Of a DNA stretch of 64,000 nt, positions 62,912-64,000 are shown piece after piece. The stretch lies in NCBI RefSeq assembly GCF_030811855.1, contig NZ_JAUSRN010000009.1, positions 185,523 to 249,522 on the forward strand, given 5' to 3'. Both the position numbers and the translations under genes were made by a program. The notes beneath the pieces were generated by a model that was given only the letters and a program-made list of their open reading frames with translations, searched no databases and had not been told where the DNA came from. Positions within the stretch are counted from its first letter, which is position 1. Every line of letters begins with the position of its first letter. The stretch is from Variovorax paradoxus (GTDB lineage Bacteria; Pseudomonadota; Gammaproteobacteria; Burkholderiales; Burkholderiaceae_C).

Positions 62912-63127
62912 TCACGCGTTCTGGGTCTGGGTGGAAGAAGTGCGTCGTCGAATTTCAGTCTGCAGCGCGCGCTGTCCCGCTGCCAGCGCGGCTTCATACG
63001 AGTCAGCCGCGTCGAAAGCGTCGCGAAGCACTTTGGGATTCGCTCCCTCCGTGTCCGTTTCGAGCAGGCGCCAGACATATGAACCGAGGGCTGGCTCCTC
63101 GATGATGAGTTCGATGGGGTGTGTCAT
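62912..63127 (-). CDS. Small hypothetical protein
   Basis: 71 residues from ATG at 63127. Predicted one beta strand then helices (DAADSYEAALAAGQRALQTEI). No signal peptide. Not recognised. It precedes the SMP-30 gene on the same strand by about 108 bases. Confidence 0.55.
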   Translation of the reverse strand: MTHPIELIIEEPALGSYVWRLLETDTEGANPKVLRDAFDAADSYEAALAAGQRALQTEIRRRTSSTQTQNA

Positions 63128-63579
63128 GCGCTCAACTTGCCCAAGCGGGGGCGGGATGTCTGTAGGCGGAATTCGAATGCTATGGCATGAGATACGCGGC
63201 GACTAATGCAAATGACAGCTTCACAGCATTGAGCACAGCACCGTTGGGCCCCGAGATTTTGCTCTCGCCATTCGGAGTGGTGGAGCCTGATCGGCTCAAT
63301 TTCCAGTTCTTAAGAGGTAGTCTGAAGACAGCGCAACCTCCGCGCTGAGAACTAAGTTGCGGTTTCTGCAGGTAATTCCAAGCGTTTGACTATTGTTGAC
63401 TTTCATTGCTGCCGAGCAACATCACAATCCGCAGCCATAGATCTGAATGTTCGACGGCTAACGTCGAGTTTGAATACTCAACGAATCGTTCCTCTGGCTA
63501 TTTGCATGAACGAAATCGCAATGATGGTTGAAACGCCATAGACAAGTTCTGCCCAGCTTTGATCAGACAAAAGAATTTC
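63128..63579. other. AT-richer gene-free stretch before fliQ
   Basis: About 450 bases. Base count over 63361-63480 gives roughly 45 percent GC, well below the GC-rich coding sequence around it. One small palindrome TCGACG/CGTCGA lies at 63451-63467. No gene, sigma-28 promoter or insertion-sequence end was found by eye. Confidence 0.5.
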
Positions 63580-63846
63580 ATGCACGCGGATCTTGCTCTG
63601 AAGATGATGTCGGATCTGTTCTGGACCGGGCTTTGGGTTTGCTTTCCTCTGCTGGGGCTCACCATGCTCGTGGGCATTGCCATCAGCGTGCTTCAGGTTG
63701 TGACGCAGGTGCAGGAAATGTCGCTGACATTCGTCCCCAAGCTTCTTACGGCTGGCGCAGTGATGATTTTGGCGGGGCCTTGGATGCTGCGCAAATTGAC
63801 GCAGTTCACCGTTCAGTTGTGGAGCGGAATTCCCTCGATGTTCTAG
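63580..63846 (+). CDS. fliQ: FliQ/SctS-type export apparatus protein
   Basis: 88 residues, two membrane segments. LVGIAISVLQVVTQVQEMSLTFVPKLLTAGAVMILAGPWMLRKLTQF matches FliQ (VTQxQExxLxFVPK signature) more closely than the virulence-type SctS. Part of the export gate with FliP and FliR. ATG at 63580; an upstream TTG is possible but unlike the family. No fliP gene lies directly upstream; the preceding 450 bases are gene-free. Confidence 0.85.
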   Translation: MHADLALKMMSDLFWTGLWVCFPLLGLTMLVGIAISVLQVVTQVQEMSLTFVPKLLTAGAVMILAGPWMLRKLTQFTVQLWSGIPSMF

Positions 63847-63863
63847 ATCGAGCGCCTCCTTAT

Positions 63864-64000
63864 ATGGACTTCTTGCCATCACATTCGGTGTCTGCCCTGC
63901 TTGCTGCGGTGCCCGAGTTCGGCTTTACGGCATGGTTGGCTTTCACCGGCCTTCTGGCCTTGCGGATCGCCGCCACCTTCGCCATGACGCCGGTGTTCTA
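63864..64000 (+). CDS. fliR: FliR/SctT-type export apparatus protein (3'-truncated by window edge)
   Basis: Open from ATG at 63864 to the window end, 45 complete codons. The visible part is hydrophobic and ends near LRIAATFAMTPVF, the first FliR membrane segment motif (RI...F...APVF). It follows fliQ by 17 bases, the usual fliQ-fliR order. Most of the protein is outside the window. Confidence 0.75.
   Translation, partial: MDFLPSHSVSALLAAVPEFGFTAWLAFTGLLALRIAATFAMTPVF

Overview
The window looks like the chromosome of a Comamonadaceae betaproteobacterium, most like Variovorax. The reasons are very high GC, the housekeeping order tRNA(Tyr-Gly-Thr)-tuf-tRNA(Trp)-secE-nusG-rplKAJL-rpoBC, an rsmB-DUF4390-ntrY-type kinase-regulator operon, and the protein sequences themselves. 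This assignment is made by eye; no database was searched.

Region 1 (1-22083) is most of a type VI secretion (T6SS) locus. On the plus strand are the end of tssG, then clpV, vgrG and a spike module (DUF2169-pentapeptide fusion, a second pentapeptide protein, DUF3540, a DUF4150 PAAR-like tip). A minus-strand lipoprotein gene follows, then plus-strand tagH (FHA) and a PP2C phosphatase. On the minus strand lie tssA-tssB-tssC-hcp and a small peptidoglycan-binding-like gene. Divergent from tssA is the lipoprotein gene tssJ. It faces a short IcmF/TssM-like gene and a TssL with a large periplasmic extension. tssE, tssF, tssK and a full tssM are not in the window.

Region 2 (22328-26152) is accessory: a NarL-type response regulator, a lipoprotein with possible beta/gamma-crystallin repeats, several small proteins of unknown function and a DUF2383 four-helix-bundle protein.

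Region 3 (26224-34694) is gph, a convergent chalcone-isomerase-like secreted protein, and a trp operon. The operon appears to begin with a short leader ORF carrying Trp-Pro-Trp, followed by alternative hairpins. It then runs trpE, a GxxExxY-family gene (4-base overlaps on both sides), trpG, ltaE, a LysE exporter, trpD, trpC and ung.

Region 4 (34783-48845) is the translation/transcription core: three tRNAs, tuf, tRNA-Trp, secE, nusG, rplKA, rplJL with a structured leader, and rpoBC closed by a strong terminator.

Region 5 (48877-57838) holds a LemA-like protein, rsmB, DUF4390, an NtrY-type kinase, a receiver-Fis regulator, tRNA-Phe, a hydrolase with DUF427, a wobble-rich tRNA-Arg(CCG) and a MscS channel. 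Region 6 (57829-64000) holds a possible PDDEXK-fold protein, a secreted alginate-lyase-like/LamG lipoprotein and an SMP-30-like Tat substrate. It ends, after an AT-richer gene-free stretch, with fliQ-like and partial fliR-like export genes that have no fliP directly upstream.
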